Source: Elizabethkingia occulta (GTDB taxonomy: Bacteria > Bacteroidota > Bacteroidia > Flavobacteriales > Weeksellaceae). From it: DNA of 64,000 nucleotides. Below the pieces are notes generated by a model. The model was not told where the DNA came from and made no database searches. It saw only the letters and a program-made list of their open reading frames with translations. This document shows positions 54,053-63,036 of this stretch, piece by piece. The position numbers were made by a program, and so were the translations under genes. The stretch lies in the NCBI RefSeq assembly GCF_002023715.1, contig NZ_MAHX01000015.1, forward strand, positions 1-64,000. Direction: 5' to 3'. How positions within the stretch are numbered: position 1 is the stretch's first letter; each line of letters begins with the position of its first letter.

Positions 54053-55033
54053 TTAGTTTGTATTTAGCTGAAAGACCCTTTCCGTCCATTGATTCAGAGT
54101 ATATTTATTATAATATTCTTTGTCAAGAGCATTATAAGGTTTCTGAAAGAAATCCGAATTTATATTAGCCATATCTTTATCCAAAACTAATATATTATCA
54201 GGATTATAAAAATCGTAATTTTTAATATTTTCGTTATCTGTTATAATTTTCTTTTCCATGGCAATTGCCTCAAAAACACGAAAACTTAATCCATTTTGTC
54301 CTTCTCGCATAAGCTCCAGAATTGCAGTGCAGTTCTGGTAAGATTCTATCATATTTCTGGGATCTGTTCTTTGAGTTCTAAAAGTAACAGAAGAACTTCT
54401 ATCAGGGAAAAATTTTGTTTGCAATATTTTTTTCCATGCTTTCTTTCCAACAATGATAAATTGGGATTTAACTTTTAGATCCGCTAGTTTTTTGTCCAGT
54501 ACAAAAATCTGTCCCAGTCGTTTTTTATCATAAGAGGTAATGTAAAACAAATCATTAGATGGAGACTGCTTCTCTTTTGGAAGATGAGAAAGATAGATAT
54601 AGTTTGTTAATTTTTCAAAACCATGTTTTTCCACATCTGAATCGTCAAAAGAAAAAATCTTATCAAAATAATGTAGTTTGTCTTCTACCGGAAATCTGCT
54701 AACGCTGTCATAAAGATAGGTAATAAGCCTATCGGTATATTTTTTTACAATTTCCAAAGTTGTAATATCCATCGAATCCGGATTTAGTACTAAAATCTGA
54801 TCCTGTTTGCCTAGAGCCTGAAGTGATTGAATAATAAAATTCTGGCGTTTTTCATATTTCAGATTTTTCTTCAGAAATACTTTGCTAATAGCATTGACGG
54901 CTTTGTCTTTGAAACTTGCATGAGTGAGCGCACCAATATTTATATGATGAGCTTCAACACCTTTATTGGAAAGGGTTTCGACAATATATTGGTCGTAATG
55001 CCAATAATCAAAGCTTATGACGCAAATTTTCAT
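54053..55033 (-). CDS. GT-B-like glycan biosynthesis protein, paralogue B
   Basis: A 326-aa protein, first gene of the four-gene run. The N-terminus MKICVISFDYWHYDQYIVET resembles a Rossmann-type strand. The C-terminal lobe holds REGQNGLSFRVFEAIAMEKK and NYDFYNPDNILVLD, shared with paralogue A at 50826. The two are the same length but quite diverged. It is likely a glycosyltransferase with unknown substrate. No good TAnnTTTG box is seen ahead of it. Confidence 0.72.
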   Translation of the reverse strand: MKICVISFDYWHYDQYIVETLSNKGVEAHHINIGALTHASFKDKAVNAISKVFLKKNLKYEKRQNFIIQSLQALGKQDQILVLNPDSMDITTLEIVKKYTDRLITYLYDSVSRFPVEDKLHYFDKIFSFDDSDVEKHGFEKLTNYIYLSHLPKEKQSPSNDLFYITSYDKKRLGQIFVLDKKLADLKVKSQFIIVGKKAWKKILQTKFFPDRSSSVTFRTQRTDPRNMIESYQNCTAILELMREGQNGLSFRVFEAIAMEKKIITDNENIKNYDFYNPDNILVLDKDMANINSDFFQKPYNALDKEYYNKYTLNQWTERVFQLNTN

Positions 55034-55350
55034 TAATTCGTTTTATTTTTTGTTCCCTACTTCTTTCGAAGATTCTAGTGCTATTAATAAGATGTCTTTG
55101 ATGAAAAAAGGTTGCGTTATTTTTTCATTATTTTAACTCAAGCAAAAATTATTCAATTTTTTTAGATAAACGAAAATAAAACTATTTTCTGATGTCTTGT
55201 AAGAAGTTTTATAAAAAATTATGGTTGTTCTTTACATAAGAAGTATCAATTAATCCAAAAACAGAGACATATAATTTTTGATATCCACGGTTTTATCCTA
55301 AATTTGGGACTCATAAAAAGAAATTTATTACAATTTTCAGGTTTCTCTAC
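55034..55350. other. Divergent spacer in the glycosyltransferase region
   Basis: About 315 very A/T-rich bases lie between the minus-strand operon and the GT8-like gene. It holds the promoter at 55278-55306 and no frame I can support. A promoter for the left operon must be here too but cannot be picked out. Confidence 0.5.
55278..55306 (+). promoter_or_regulatory. Promoter of the GT8-like gene
   Basis: TTTTTG (TTG at 55278-55280), an 18-base spacer and TAAATTTG (55299-55306). The leader is about 40 nt. Confidence 0.75.
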
Positions 55351-56238
55351 ATGAATATCCCCAGCATGAATATAGTGTACTTAGTTTTTGGCAATAATCT
55401 GGATCATTATCAACAGGTGTATTTCTCTATATACACTGCATTTGCCTATAAAAATCCGGAAGATAAAATTATTGTTATAGCAGAAGATGCTTCATTGTTC
55501 AATTCTTTTGAGGATAAAATAGAAGTAATACCAATAAACAGAAAAATTATAACAGAGTGGGAGGGGGAGCATAAATTTTTCTGGCGGGTTAAAATTAAAG
55601 CGCTGGAATTAATTGCAAAAAAATATCCGAGTGACTCTATTCTTTATTTAGATGGAGATACCTTCTTTTATAAGAAAACGGATGGTTTATCCAAAAGTTT
55701 GCAAAGCGGACAGAACCATATGCATATAAAAGAAGGAAAGTTATCCGTACTTTCTTCTAAAACTGAAAAACTGATGTGGCAGCAGATGAAGGGGAGAAAC
55801 TATCATAATATCAGAATAGATGAAACAACGAGCATGTGGAATGCTGGATTAATAGGGATTTCTAAACAGCATTTAGAAAGCTTGCAGCTTACCCTAAATG
55901 TTAATGATGCATTATGTGCCGATAATGTTACAAGGCGGCTTATCGAGCAGATGGCATTTTCTATAGGGTTGAATGAGTACTCTGTATTGCAGCCTGCAGA
56001 TGATACCGTGGGACATTATTGGGGCAATAAGCAACAATGGAATACAATAATCGATCACTTCCTGAAAGAAACTTTCATGAAGAAATATTCTTTTGAACAA
56101 GTTATAGATAGAATTAGAGAAATGGATTTGTTACAGAACCCTATATGGGTAAAAGAATCTAACACGCAGAGAAAATTGCGAAGCTTTATCGATATCTTTT
56201 ACAGGGATAAAAAGCCTGTTTATGTTATCACAAAATAG
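55351..56238 (+). CDS. GT8-like nucleotide-sugar transferase
   Basis: A 295-aa GT-A-fold protein. The N-terminus MNIVYLVFGNNLDHYQQVYF (from the second Met) is followed by SILYLDGDTFFYKK with the DxD motif D101-G-D103, and TTSMWNAGLIGISKQH, a segment usual in family 8 and related transferases. No signal or membrane helix is present. It is divergent from the four-gene operon and likely works on the same glycan. A start at the second ATG (55366) is also possible. Confidence 0.8.
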   Translation: MNIPSMNIVYLVFGNNLDHYQQVYFSIYTAFAYKNPEDKIIVIAEDASLFNSFEDKIEVIPINRKIITEWEGEHKFFWRVKIKALELIAKKYPSDSILYLDGDTFFYKKTDGLSKSLQSGQNHMHIKEGKLSVLSSKTEKLMWQQMKGRNYHNIRIDETTSMWNAGLIGISKQHLESLQLTLNVNDALCADNVTRRLIEQMAFSIGLNEYSVLQPADDTVGHYWGNKQQWNTIIDHFLKETFMKKYSFEQVIDRIREMDLLQNPIWVKESNTQRKLRSFIDIFYRDKKPVYVITK

Positions 56239-56245
56239 GACCAAT

Positions 56246-56280
56246 AAAAAAGCTAAAGTATTCACTTTAGCTTTTATTTT
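56246..56280 (+). terminator. Terminator overlapping a convergent stop codon
   Basis: A perfect 12-bp stem (56248-56259 with 56264-56275) and 4-nt loop are followed by T-rich DNA. The 3' arm contains the stop codon (56267-56269) of the convergent gene. Confidence 0.9.
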
Positions 56281-57013
56281 TAAGAGTTTGGTAAGTTTCA
56301 TCAACATATAAGCTCTGGAGATAACTGATTTTTAATCCATCAATTCCGTCGAGAATGCCTAATTTTAAAAAATAGGTTTTAATAAATTTAAATGAGACTT
56401 TGCTCCAGTGAGTAAAAACAGAATATTTTTTTCCTTTCTCTATGAGCTCAGTGCCTTTTAATAATCCATAATAGATCATTTTCTTTTTGAAGGATTCAAA
56501 ATCTTCAAAAGAATAATGGAGAAGTTTGTCTTTTAAAATCCCAGTACTTCCTTGTACCTCGAGAGTTTCGTGTACTTTTTTTGTTTCCGTATAAAAAGCT
56601 TTCGATTTTCGGAAAAGACGAAAGTTTTTATCATTCTGAGTTCCTGAAAAATTTATTTTCTTTTGGCCTACAAAAAAGATTCTATAGATATAATAAGCAT
56701 CTTTAGAATTCTTGTTATTTATGGTCTCAATAATCTCTTTTTCAAGACCAGGAGTTGTCCGCTCATCACCATCAAGAAAGAATACCCAGTCGTTTTCAGC
56801 TAAAGAAAGGGCTTTATTGCGTTGTTTAGTGTAATCAACAAACTCCTGTTGATAGACTTTAACTTTGGGGTTTTGTTGAGCTATTTCCACTGTTTTGTCT
56901 GTGCTGAAAGAATCAACAACAATAATCTCATCACAGAAATTAAAACAGCTTAAAACGGCTTCAATATTGCGCTCTTCATTGTAAGTAATGATTAGTCCAC
57001 TGACTTTTTCCAT
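56267..57013 (-). CDS. WaaE/KdtX-type family 2 glycosyltransferase
   Basis: A 248-aa GT2 enzyme of the LPS-core type. It has VSGLIITYNEERNIEAVL at 4-21, CDEIIVVDSFSTDKTVEIAQ, YTKQRNKALSLAENDWVFFL then DGDERTTP (DxD), and KVHETLEV followed by LLHYSFEDFESFKKK. WaaE homologues transfer glucose to heptose in the inner core, but donor specificity cannot be read here. It lies 30 bp behind rocD on the same strand, so the two might share a transcript. Confidence 0.9.
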   Translation of the reverse strand: MEKVSGLIITYNEERNIEAVLSCFNFCDEIIVVDSFSTDKTVEIAQQNPKVKVYQQEFVDYTKQRNKALSLAENDWVFFLDGDERTTPGLEKEIIETINNKNSKDAYYIYRIFFVGQKKINFSGTQNDKNFRLFRKSKAFYTETKKVHETLEVQGSTGILKDKLLHYSFEDFESFKKKMIYYGLLKGTELIEKGKKYSVFTHWSKVSFKFIKTYFLKLGILDGIDGLKISYLQSLYVDETYQTLKNKS

Positions 57014-57043
57014 ACAGGGAAGTTATAAATAAAATATAACTTA

Positions 57044-58279
57044 TTAAAACTCTAAAATCGTTTTCTCAATAATTTTTACACAGTCAAGCAATTGTTCTTC
57101 AGTAATTACTAATGGCGGTGCCAGACGGATAATATTACCGTGAGTTGGTTTTGCTAATAATCCATTTTCTTTAAGAGCTAAACATAAATTCCATGCTGTA
57201 GAACTATCCGGAGTATCGTTGATAAGAATAGCATTTAGCAATCCTTTTCCTCTTACTTTAATAATCAGGTCTGTTTTTTCTATTAGTTTTTCAATTTCAC
57301 TTCTGAACAGATTTCCTAATTCTTCAGCTCTTTCAGATAATTTCTCATCTTGTACAACATCCAAAGCGGCCATTGCTACAGCGCATGCTATAGGGTTTCC
57401 TCCAAAAGTAGATCCATGCTGCCCAGGCTTGATAACATCCATAATATTGTTGTTCGCTAAAACAGCAGATACTGGATACATTCCTCCTGATAAAGCTTTA
57501 CCCAGAATAAGAATATCTGGCTGAACATCTTCATGATGACATGCTATTAATTTCCCCGTTCTGGCAATTCCAGTTTGTACTTCATCTGCTATGAAAAGTA
57601 CATTGTGTTTTTTACATAATTCAGATGACTGCTTTAGGAATCCTTCATTAGGAACATATACACCAGCCTCACCTTGAATAGGCTCGACAAGAAAAGCAGC
57701 AATGTTTCCAGCTTCTTTGCTCAGAACTTCTTCTAACGCAGCAATGTCATTATAAGGAATACGAATAAAACCAGGAGTAAAAGGTCCGTAATTTTGGTTT
57801 GCATCCGGATCATTGGAAAACGATACAATAGTTGTTGTTCTTCCGTGGAAGTTATTTTCGCATACGATTATTTTTGCCGCATTTTCAGCAATTCCTTTTA
57901 CTTCGTAGCTCCATTTTCTCGCCAGTTTTACTGCTGTTTCAACAGCTTCTGCTCCGGAGTTCATCGGTAAAACTTTATCAAAACCTAAAAGAGAGGTTAT
58001 CTTTTGCTCATATTCTCCCAGTTTCGAATTATAAAAAGCTCTGGAAGTTAATGCCAATTTATTTGCCTGATCAACAAGTGCCTCTACAATTTTGGGATGA
58101 GAGTGTCCTTGGTTAACAGCAGAATATGCAGAAAGAAAATCATAGTATTTTTTGCCTTCTACATCCCATACAAATACACCTTCTCCTTTGTCTAAAACAA
58201 CAGGTAATGGATGATAATTGTGTGCTCCGTGTTTCTCTTCAAGTTCAATGAAATATTCTGAATTTTTAATTTCTGACAT
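57044..58279 (-). CDS. rocD: Ornithine aminotransferase
   Basis: Converts ornithine and 2-oxoglutarate to glutamate-5-semialdehyde and glutamate, linking arginine and proline metabolism. It is a 411-aa class III aminotransferase. It has [44 protein letters not shown], the PLP-binding region [15 protein letters not shown] and the Schiff-base lysine in [18 protein letters not shown]. The length and the N-terminal [15 protein letters not shown] segment favour ornithine over acetylornithine as substrate. Confidence 0.94.
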   Translation of the reverse strand: MSEIKNSEYFIELEEKHGAHNYHPLPVVLDKGEGVFVWDVEGKKYYDFLSAYSAVNQGHSHPKIVEALVDQANKLALTSRAFYNSKLGEYEQKITSLLGFDKVLPMNSGAEAVETAVKLARKWSYEVKGIAENAAKIIVCENNFHGRTTTIVSFSNDPDANQNYGPFTPGFIRIPYNDIAALEEVLSKEAGNIAAFLVEPIQGEAGVYVPNEGFLKQSSELCKKHNVLFIADEVQTGIARTGKLIACHHEDVQPDILILGKALSGGMYPVSAVLANNNIMDVIKPGQHGSTFGGNPIACAVAMAALDVVQDEKLSERAEELGNLFRSEIEKLIEKTDLIIKVRGKGLLNAILINDTPDSSTAWNLCLALKENGLLAKPTHGNIIRLAPPLVITEEQLLDCVKIIEKTILEF

Positions 58280-58409
58280 AATATTTAAAGTTTGAGTGAC
58301 GAATTTACGGTTTCTATTTCGCCTTCACAAATTCGGTTTTTTAAATATAAAGTGCATGATTATTTGGTGAATTATGTAGATTTTGTATTTAATTCTGATG
58401 TAAACAAAA

Positions 58410-58433
58410 ATGGCAGGAACTAATTCCTGCCAT
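58410..58433 (-). terminator. Terminator of accBC
   Basis: A perfect 10-bp stem (58410-58419 with 58424-58433), a 4-nt loop and TTTTTGTTTA on the minus strand. Confidence 0.88.
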
Positions 58434-58459
58434 TCTTTATTTTGTATGCATATATCACT

Positions 58460-59818
58460 TTAGAAGTGATTTTCATAATTTTTATCCATTACAAAGCTCT
58501 CCATGAACTTTGTTGTGTAATTTCCGGCAATGAAGTCCTCATTATCCAGAAGTTGTCTGTGGAATGGAATAGTAGTCTTTACTCCTTCAATATAAAACTC
58601 TTCTAAAGCTCTTTTCATTTTTGCAATAGCTTCTTCACGTGTCTGTGCAGTTGTGATAAGCTTAGCAATCATAGAGTCATAGTTAGGTGGAATCGCATAT
58701 CCGGAATAAACATGAGTATCTACTCTTACACCGTGTCCGCCAGGAATATTCAATCCTTTGATAAGACCTGGAGAAGGACGGAAATCTGCATATGGATCCT
58801 CTGCATTAATTCTACACTCTATAGCATGAAGTTTTGGGTAGTGGTTAATACCAGAAATAGGAGTTCCTGCAGCTAATAAGATTTGCTCTCTGATAAGATC
58901 GTAATCAATTACCTGCTCCGTAATAGGGTGCTCTACCTGGATACGGGTATTCATTTCCATGAAGTAGAAATTTCTATGCTTATCTACAAGGAATTCAATT
59001 GTACCGACTCCTTCGTATCCGATGTATTCTGCTGCTTTAACTGCTGCATTACCCATTTCTTCACGAAGTTCCGGAGTCATAAATGGAGATGGAGTTTCCT
59101 CAATCAGTTTCTGATTTCTTCTTTGGATAGAGCAGTCTCTTTCAGAAAGGTGGCATGCTCTTCCGTTTTGATCTCCTGCAACCTGAATTTCAATATGGCG
59201 AGGCTCTTCAATAAGCTTTTCCATATACATGCCTCCGTTTCCGAAAGCAGCAACAGCTTCCTGAATTGCAGAATCCCAGTGGTCTTTAAGATCTTCTTCT
59301 TTCCATACAGCACGCATCCCTTTACCACCACCACCTGCAGTAGCTTTAATCATTACCGGATAACCAATTTCTTTAGCAATCTTTACAGCATGCTCATAAG
59401 AATCGATAAGTCCGTCGGATCCTGGAACACATGGGATACCCGCAGCTTTCATTGTAGCTTTAGCTGTAGCTTTGTCTCCCATTTTCTCAATTTGTTCCGG
59501 GGTAGCTCCGATAAATTTAATACCGTTCTTCTGGCAGATTCTGGAGAAATTAGCATTCTCGGAAAGGAATCCATAACCAGGGTGAATAGCATCTGCATTA
59601 GTAATTTCTGCAGCAGCAATAATATTAGGAATCTTTAGGTAAGAATCTTTACTTGGTGCAGGTCCTATGCATACAGCTTCATCTGCGAAACGCACATGTA
59701 AGCTGTCTTTATCTGCTGTACTGTATACAGCAACAGTCTTAATTCCCATTTCTTTTGCAGAACGCAAAATACGCATGGCAATTTCACCTCTATTGGCAAT
59801 TAATATCTTTTTGAACAT
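58460..59818 (-). CDS. accC: Biotin carboxylase subunit of acetyl-CoA carboxylase
   Basis: Carboxylates the biotin on BCCP using ATP and bicarbonate. The 452-aa protein shows [20 protein letters not shown] at 5-24, [13 protein letters not shown], the ATP-grasp Gly loop [16 protein letters not shown] near 159-174, [16 protein letters not shown] and the catalytic [13 protein letters not shown] at about 288-300. It is downstream of accB with a 90-bp gap, a common accBC operon. A small hairpin surrounds its stop codon. Confidence 0.98.
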   Translation of the reverse strand: MFKKILIANRGEIAMRILRSAKEMGIKTVAVYSTADKDSLHVRFADEAVCIGPAPSKDSYLKIPNIIAAAEITNADAIHPGYGFLSENANFSRICQKNGIKFIGATPEQIEKMGDKATAKATMKAAGIPCVPGSDGLIDSYEHAVKIAKEIGYPVMIKATAGGGGKGMRAVWKEEDLKDHWDSAIQEAVAAFGNGGMYMEKLIEEPRHIEIQVAGDQNGRACHLSERDCSIQRRNQKLIEETPSPFMTPELREEMGNAAVKAAEYIGYEGVGTIEFLVDKHRNFYFMEMNTRIQVEHPITEQVIDYDLIREQILLAAGTPISGINHYPKLHAIECRINAEDPYADFRPSPGLIKGLNIPGGHGVRVDTHVYSGYAIPPNYDSMIAKLITTAQTREEAIAKMKRALEEFYIEGVKTTIPFHRQLLDNEDFIAGNYTTKFMESFVMDKNYENHF

Positions 59819-59908
59819 TGTTTCGAAATTTTAAATTTTAAATTCTGAATCTTAAATTATTTTAAATACAAAAGCATCTAAAATTTATAATTTTTAATCT
59901 AAAATTCC

Positions 59909-60385
59909 TTAAGAAGGATCTACTAAGAATAAAGGTTGGTCGTATTCAACTGGTGAAGCATCATCAACAAGGATTTTTACAATTTTACCGCTTATTTCTG
60001 ATTCAATCTGGTTGAATAACTTCATAGCTTCGATAACACAAACTGTATCTCCTGAAGAAATTGTATCACCTACATTTACGAACACATCTTTATCCGGAGA
60101 TGGTTTTCTGTAGAAAGTTCCGATCATCGGAGATTTCACCGCTACATATTTGCTGTCGTCGTTATCAGAAGCTGGAGTTGTAGCTTGTGGAGCAGATGTT
60201 ACAGGTGCAGTAGCCTGAGGAGCTGTTTGTTGGAAAACGGGCTGTTGAGGAATGTAAGTAACACCTTCTGCAGCAGCACTTGGAGTTTTGATGTTGATTT
60301 CAAAATCCTTTGTTTTATACTTTACTTCAGACACTCCGGCCTTAGCAACAAACCTGATCAGGTTCTGTATATCTTTAATATCCAT
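59909..60385 (-). CDS. accB: Biotin carboxyl carrier protein of acetyl-CoA carboxylase
   Basis: A 158-aa carrier. The N-terminal domain (MDIKDIQNLIRFVAKAGVSE) is joined by an Ala/Pro/Thr/Gln-rich flexible linker (about 40-75) to the biotinyl domain. That domain carries SPMIGTFYRKPSPDKDVFV and the biotinylated lysine in VIEAMKLFNQIES near 118. It heads the accB-accC operon and has its own promoter at 60406-60439. Confidence 0.97.
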   Translation of the reverse strand: MDIKDIQNLIRFVAKAGVSEVKYKTKDFEINIKTPSAAAEGVTYIPQQPVFQQTAPQATAPVTSAPQATTPASDNDDSKYVAVKSPMIGTFYRKPSPDKDVFVNVGDTISSGDTVCVIEAMKLFNQIESEISGKIVKILVDDASPVEYDQPLFLVDPS

Positions 60386-60405
60386 AAAAATAGTTTTTTA
60401 GGGGT

Positions 60406-60439
60406 CAAATATACGAAATAACAACAAAAAACCATTCAA
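60406..60439 (-). promoter_or_regulatory. Promoter of accBC
   Basis: On the minus strand TTG (60439-60437), 23 bases, then TATATTTG (60413-60406), 20 bases before the ATG. It overlaps the terminator of the rpmF operon. Confidence 0.6.
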
Positions 60440-60463
60440 TTTCATGGAAATCGAATGGTTTTT
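60426..60463 (-). terminator. Terminator of the yceD-rpmF operon
   Basis: Arms of about 17 bases (60426-60442 and 60447-60463) pair with one mismatch. The minus strand continues into TTTTTTGTTGTT. Confidence 0.85.
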
Positions 60464-60489
60464 GTATAAATTTCAGAGAAAACCGGGTA

Positions 60490-60693
60490 TTAGTTTTCTT
60501 CTGTAGTTTCAACTTGTTTTTCAAGTACAACTTTACCTCTGTAGTAAAGTTTACCTTCATGCCAGTGTGCTCTGTGATAAAGGTGAAGTTCTCCAGTTGT
60601 AGCGTCTTTAGCTAACTGTGGAGCTACAGCTTTGTAGTGAGTTCTTCTTTTATCTCTTCTAGTAGCAGACTGTCTTCTTTTAGGATGTGCCAT
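60490..60693 (-). CDS. rpmF: 50S ribosomal protein L32
   Basis: A 67-aa large-subunit protein starting [20 protein letters not shown], the standard L32 N-terminus. The C-terminal half ([20 protein letters not shown]) has no cysteines, so the zinc-binding CxxC pairs of many L32 proteins are missing. It is placed right behind a yceD-like gene, the usual rpmF partner in bacteria. Confidence 0.97.
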   Translation of the reverse strand: MAHPKRRQSATRRDKRRTHYKAVAPQLAKDATTGELHLYHRAHWHEGKLYYRGKVVLEKQVETTEEN

Positions 60694-60731
60694 TGTCTGA
60701 TATTTTTAATATTTTTAAATTCTTGTTTTAG

Positions 60732-61271
60732 TTAATTTTTGCCCTTTAATTTATTAAGTGCTGCCCATCTTGGATCAATCTCGCCTTCTTCATTTTCTTC
60801 TGCCTGATCCTCTTCAACTTCTTTCGGGCTGTATTGCTCCAGAGCTTCCAAATCTTCTTCTGTTAAATTGGGAGAAAGCTTCTTCATTGGTATTGCTAAT
60901 ACTACAGCTTCAAATATAAGTTGTGAAATATTGAACTCATATTCATTCTGTGGGATTACAATAACTTCTTCATTGCTATCGTCATATTCTTCTCCGAATT
61001 TCACCAATACTTTTATATCATTATGTATTGGATGACTAAATTCTTCATTGCTGATGTCGCAGGTTAACTGAACTGTACCTTCAACTTTAATTTCAAATTC
61101 TAAAAAAGTTGAATGTTTGTCCAACATTGCTTTCACTTTAAGATCAGCCTTGTCAAACTCTTGTTCAGTATCAAATAAATTAAAGAACTCCTGTTTTACA
61201 TCAAAAATAAACTCGTGTTTACCGTTTTTTAAACCTGTAAATGCGATATTGTAGTTTCTGATTTTCTCCAT
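60732..61271 (-). CDS. yceD: YceD/DUF177 family protein
   Basis: A 179-aa protein of the YceD (DUF177) family, known for its place next to rpmF and a link to rRNA/ribosome biogenesis. Marks are an N-terminal IAFTGLKNGKHEFIFDV, a middle EVEGTVQLTCDISNEEFSHP (the CxxC-like positions of many members are reduced to one Cys here) and an acidic tail EDQAEENEEGEIDPRWAALN. The start is the ATG at 61271. A TTG at 61286 would extend it by five residues but overlaps the promoter box at 61284-61291. Confidence 0.9.
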   Translation of the reverse strand: MEKIRNYNIAFTGLKNGKHEFIFDVKQEFFNLFDTEQEFDKADLKVKAMLDKHSTFLEFEIKVEGTVQLTCDISNEEFSHPIHNDIKVLVKFGEEYDDSNEEVIVIPQNEYEFNISQLIFEAVVLAIPMKKLSPNLTEEDLEALEQYSPKEVEEDQAEENEEGEIDPRWAALNKLKGKN

Positions 61272-61283
61272 AAAAATGGTTTG

Positions 61284-61313
61284 CAAAAATAAATTAAATA
61301 ATTGAGATTACAA
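61284..61313 (-). promoter_or_regulatory. Promoter of yceD-rpmF
   Basis: On the minus strand TTTG (TTG at 61313-61311), a 19-base spacer and TATTTTTG (61291-61284), 12 bases before the ATG. It decides the yceD start. Confidence 0.7.
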
Positions 61314-61319
61314 AGTAAA

Positions 61320-62408
61320 TTATTCATTTTCTTCAGGTAAGTCTTCATCTACTCCGTTGGCATCGAAGGTTTTCTTCGGCTGTAACTTGTTTTGAAGTAA
61401 TTCCTGATATTCTCTTCTGTTCTGGAAAATTTTTATTCCCGAAAAAATAGCTTCTTCAAAAGATTGTGCATCTGCAATATTTTTTCCCGCAATATCATAA
61501 GCCGTTCCATGATCAGGTGACGTTCTTATAAAAGGAAGGCCGGCACTATAATTTACTCCTTCTTCATAGGAAATAGTCTTGAAAGGCGTAAGGCCCTGGT
61601 CATGATACATTGCCAGAACAGCATCATAGGCTTTGTACTTTTCAGGTTGGAAAAAGCTGTCCGCAGGGAAAGGCCCAAAAGCCAAAACTCCTTCATCAAA
61701 TAATTTGTTGATAGCAGGAGTGATAATTTCTATTTCCTCCTGACCTATGCTGCCGCCATCTCCTGCGTGTGGATTTAGTCCTAAGATAGCAATTTTAGGT
61801 TTCTGTATACAGAAATCCTCGCGTAATGTCTGATCTAGTGTCCTGGCTTGCTTTATAATTCTTTCTTTGGTAATCATGGAAGCAACCTCTGCAACAGGAA
61901 TATGATGTGTAGATACAGCAACCTTTAAGTCTTCGGTTACCATAAACATCAATGCTTTCTGCTTGAACTTAGCTTCCAGATATTCAGTATGTCCTGTATA
62001 ATTAAATCCTTGTTTTAGCATCTCATCCTTATTAATAGGTGCTGTAACCAGAACGTCAATTTCACCTTTCATCAGGGCTTCGGTGGCTGCTTCCAAAGAC
62101 TGAATTGCCAAGGCAGTAGATTCTTCAGTGGGTTTACCGAATTCAATGTTTACATTGTCTTTCCACAGGTTTAGAATATTGATTTCGCCATGCTTTAGCT
62201 GCGATAATTGTTGTATCAGGTGGTAGTTCTGATTGATTTTGAAAACGTTCTTCTGGTAGGAGAATAGTTTCCCGGAACCAAATATAACCGGAGTGAAAAA
62301 ATCCAGTATAGATTTTTCTTTCAGTGTTTTAATGATGATTTCCGGTCCAATGCCGTTAAAATCCCCTATAGAGATTCCTACACGTATTTTATGATGCTTA
62401 GCACTCAT
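61320..62408 (-). CDS. pdxA: 4-hydroxythreonine-4-phosphate dehydrogenase
   Basis: An NAD-dependent step of pyridoxal-5'-phosphate synthesis. The 362-aa protein has VGISIGDFNGIGPEIIIKTL at 10-29, VTAPINKDE, the metal-site HTEYLE in FNYTGHTEYLEAKF and VAVSTHHIPVAEV, GLNPHAGDGGSIG and YHDQGLTPFKTISYEEGVNY. A 25-residue C-terminal tail extends past the usual end. It is divergent from ribE, with only 43 bp between the two ATGs. Confidence 0.97.
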   Translation of the reverse strand: MSAKHHKIRVGISIGDFNGIGPEIIIKTLKEKSILDFFTPVIFGSGKLFSYQKNVFKINQNYHLIQQLSQLKHGEINILNLWKDNVNIEFGKPTEESTALAIQSLEAATEALMKGEIDVLVTAPINKDEMLKQGFNYTGHTEYLEAKFKQKALMFMVTEDLKVAVSTHHIPVAEVASMITKERIIKQARTLDQTLREDFCIQKPKIAILGLNPHAGDGGSIGQEEIEIITPAINKLFDEGVLAFGPFPADSFFQPEKYKAYDAVLAMYHDQGLTPFKTISYEEGVNYSAGLPFIRTSPDHGTAYDIAGKNIADAQSFEEAIFSGIKIFQNRREYQELLQNKLQPKKTFDANGVDEDLPEENE

Positions 62409-62415
62409 TTTTTGC

Positions 62416-62423
62416 TATCTTTG
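62416..62423 (+). promoter_or_regulatory. -7 box of ribE
   Basis: TATCTTTG on the plus strand, 28 bases before the ATG of ribE. Confidence 0.6.
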
Positions 62424-62429
62424 AAGATA

Positions 62430-62437
62430 CAAATTTA
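62430..62437 (-). promoter_or_regulatory. -7 box of pdxA
   Basis: TAAATTTG on the minus strand, 21 bases before the ATG of pdxA and 6 bases from the ribE box. Confidence 0.6.
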
Positions 62438-62451
62438 ATATTTTTAAATCA

Positions 62452-63033
62452 ATGTTTACGGGAATAATTGAAGCGATAGGAAAAGTAGAAAATATCGTTC
62501 ATGAAGACGCTAATGTTCACTTTACAATAAATAGCCCTTTTACAGGGGAACTGAAAATAGATCAGAGCGTTGCTCATAACGGTTGCTGCCTGACTGTAGT
62601 AGCGATAAAAGACAGTGAGTATGTTGTAACAGCAATAAAAGAGACGTTGGATGTAACGGCTTTAGACGAACTGAAAGTTGGGAACCTGGTAAATTTGGAG
62701 CGTTGCATGATTATGAATAGTCGTTTAGACGGACATATTGTACAAGGACATGTTGATCAGACTGGCTATCTGGATACTATAGAAAATCAGGACGGAAGCT
62801 ATCTGCTTACCTTTAAATATGATGAAAAGGATTTTACAACAGTTAACAAAGGCTCTATTACTGTAAATGGTATTAGTCTAACAGTTGTAAATAGTCAGAA
62901 AGGTCAGTTTTCTGTAGCGTTGATACCATATACATGGGAACATACTAATATGCACCAGTTAAATATTGGTGATAAGGTGAATTTAGAATTTGATATTATT
63001 GGCAAGTATGTTGCTAAGCTTATGAATAAATAA
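62452..63033 (+). CDS. ribE: Riboflavin synthase subunit alpha
   Basis: Dismutates two 6,7-dimethyl-8-ribityllumazine to riboflavin. The 193-aa protein begins with the diagnostic MFTGIIEAIGKVENI and is built from two similar barrel halves: SPFTGELKIDQSVAHNGCCL followed by TVV in the first, FKYDEKDFTTVNKGSITVNG then ISLTVV in the second. MNSRLDGHIVQGHVDQTGYL lies between them. No FMN riboswitch is present in the 43-bp upstream gap. A sensor kinase gene starts 3 bp after its stop. Confidence 0.97.
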   Translation: MFTGIIEAIGKVENIVHEDANVHFTINSPFTGELKIDQSVAHNGCCLTVVAIKDSEYVVTAIKETLDVTALDELKVGNLVNLERCMIMNSRLDGHIVQGHVDQTGYLDTIENQDGSYLLTFKYDEKDFTTVNKGSITVNGISLTVVNSQKGQFSVALIPYTWEHTNMHQLNIGDKVNLEFDIIGKYVAKLMNK

Positions 63034-63036
63034 TAT

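Noticed and set aside
58883-59638. A 251-codon plus-strand frame opposite accC
   Set aside because: It is fully antisense to a clear accC. Its composition (Phe/Ser/Cys-rich) is that of a shadow frame and it has no promoter or family match.
62409-62451. An FMN riboswitch ahead of ribE
   Set aside because: The gap is only 43 bp, far too short, and none of the conserved riboswitch segments is present.
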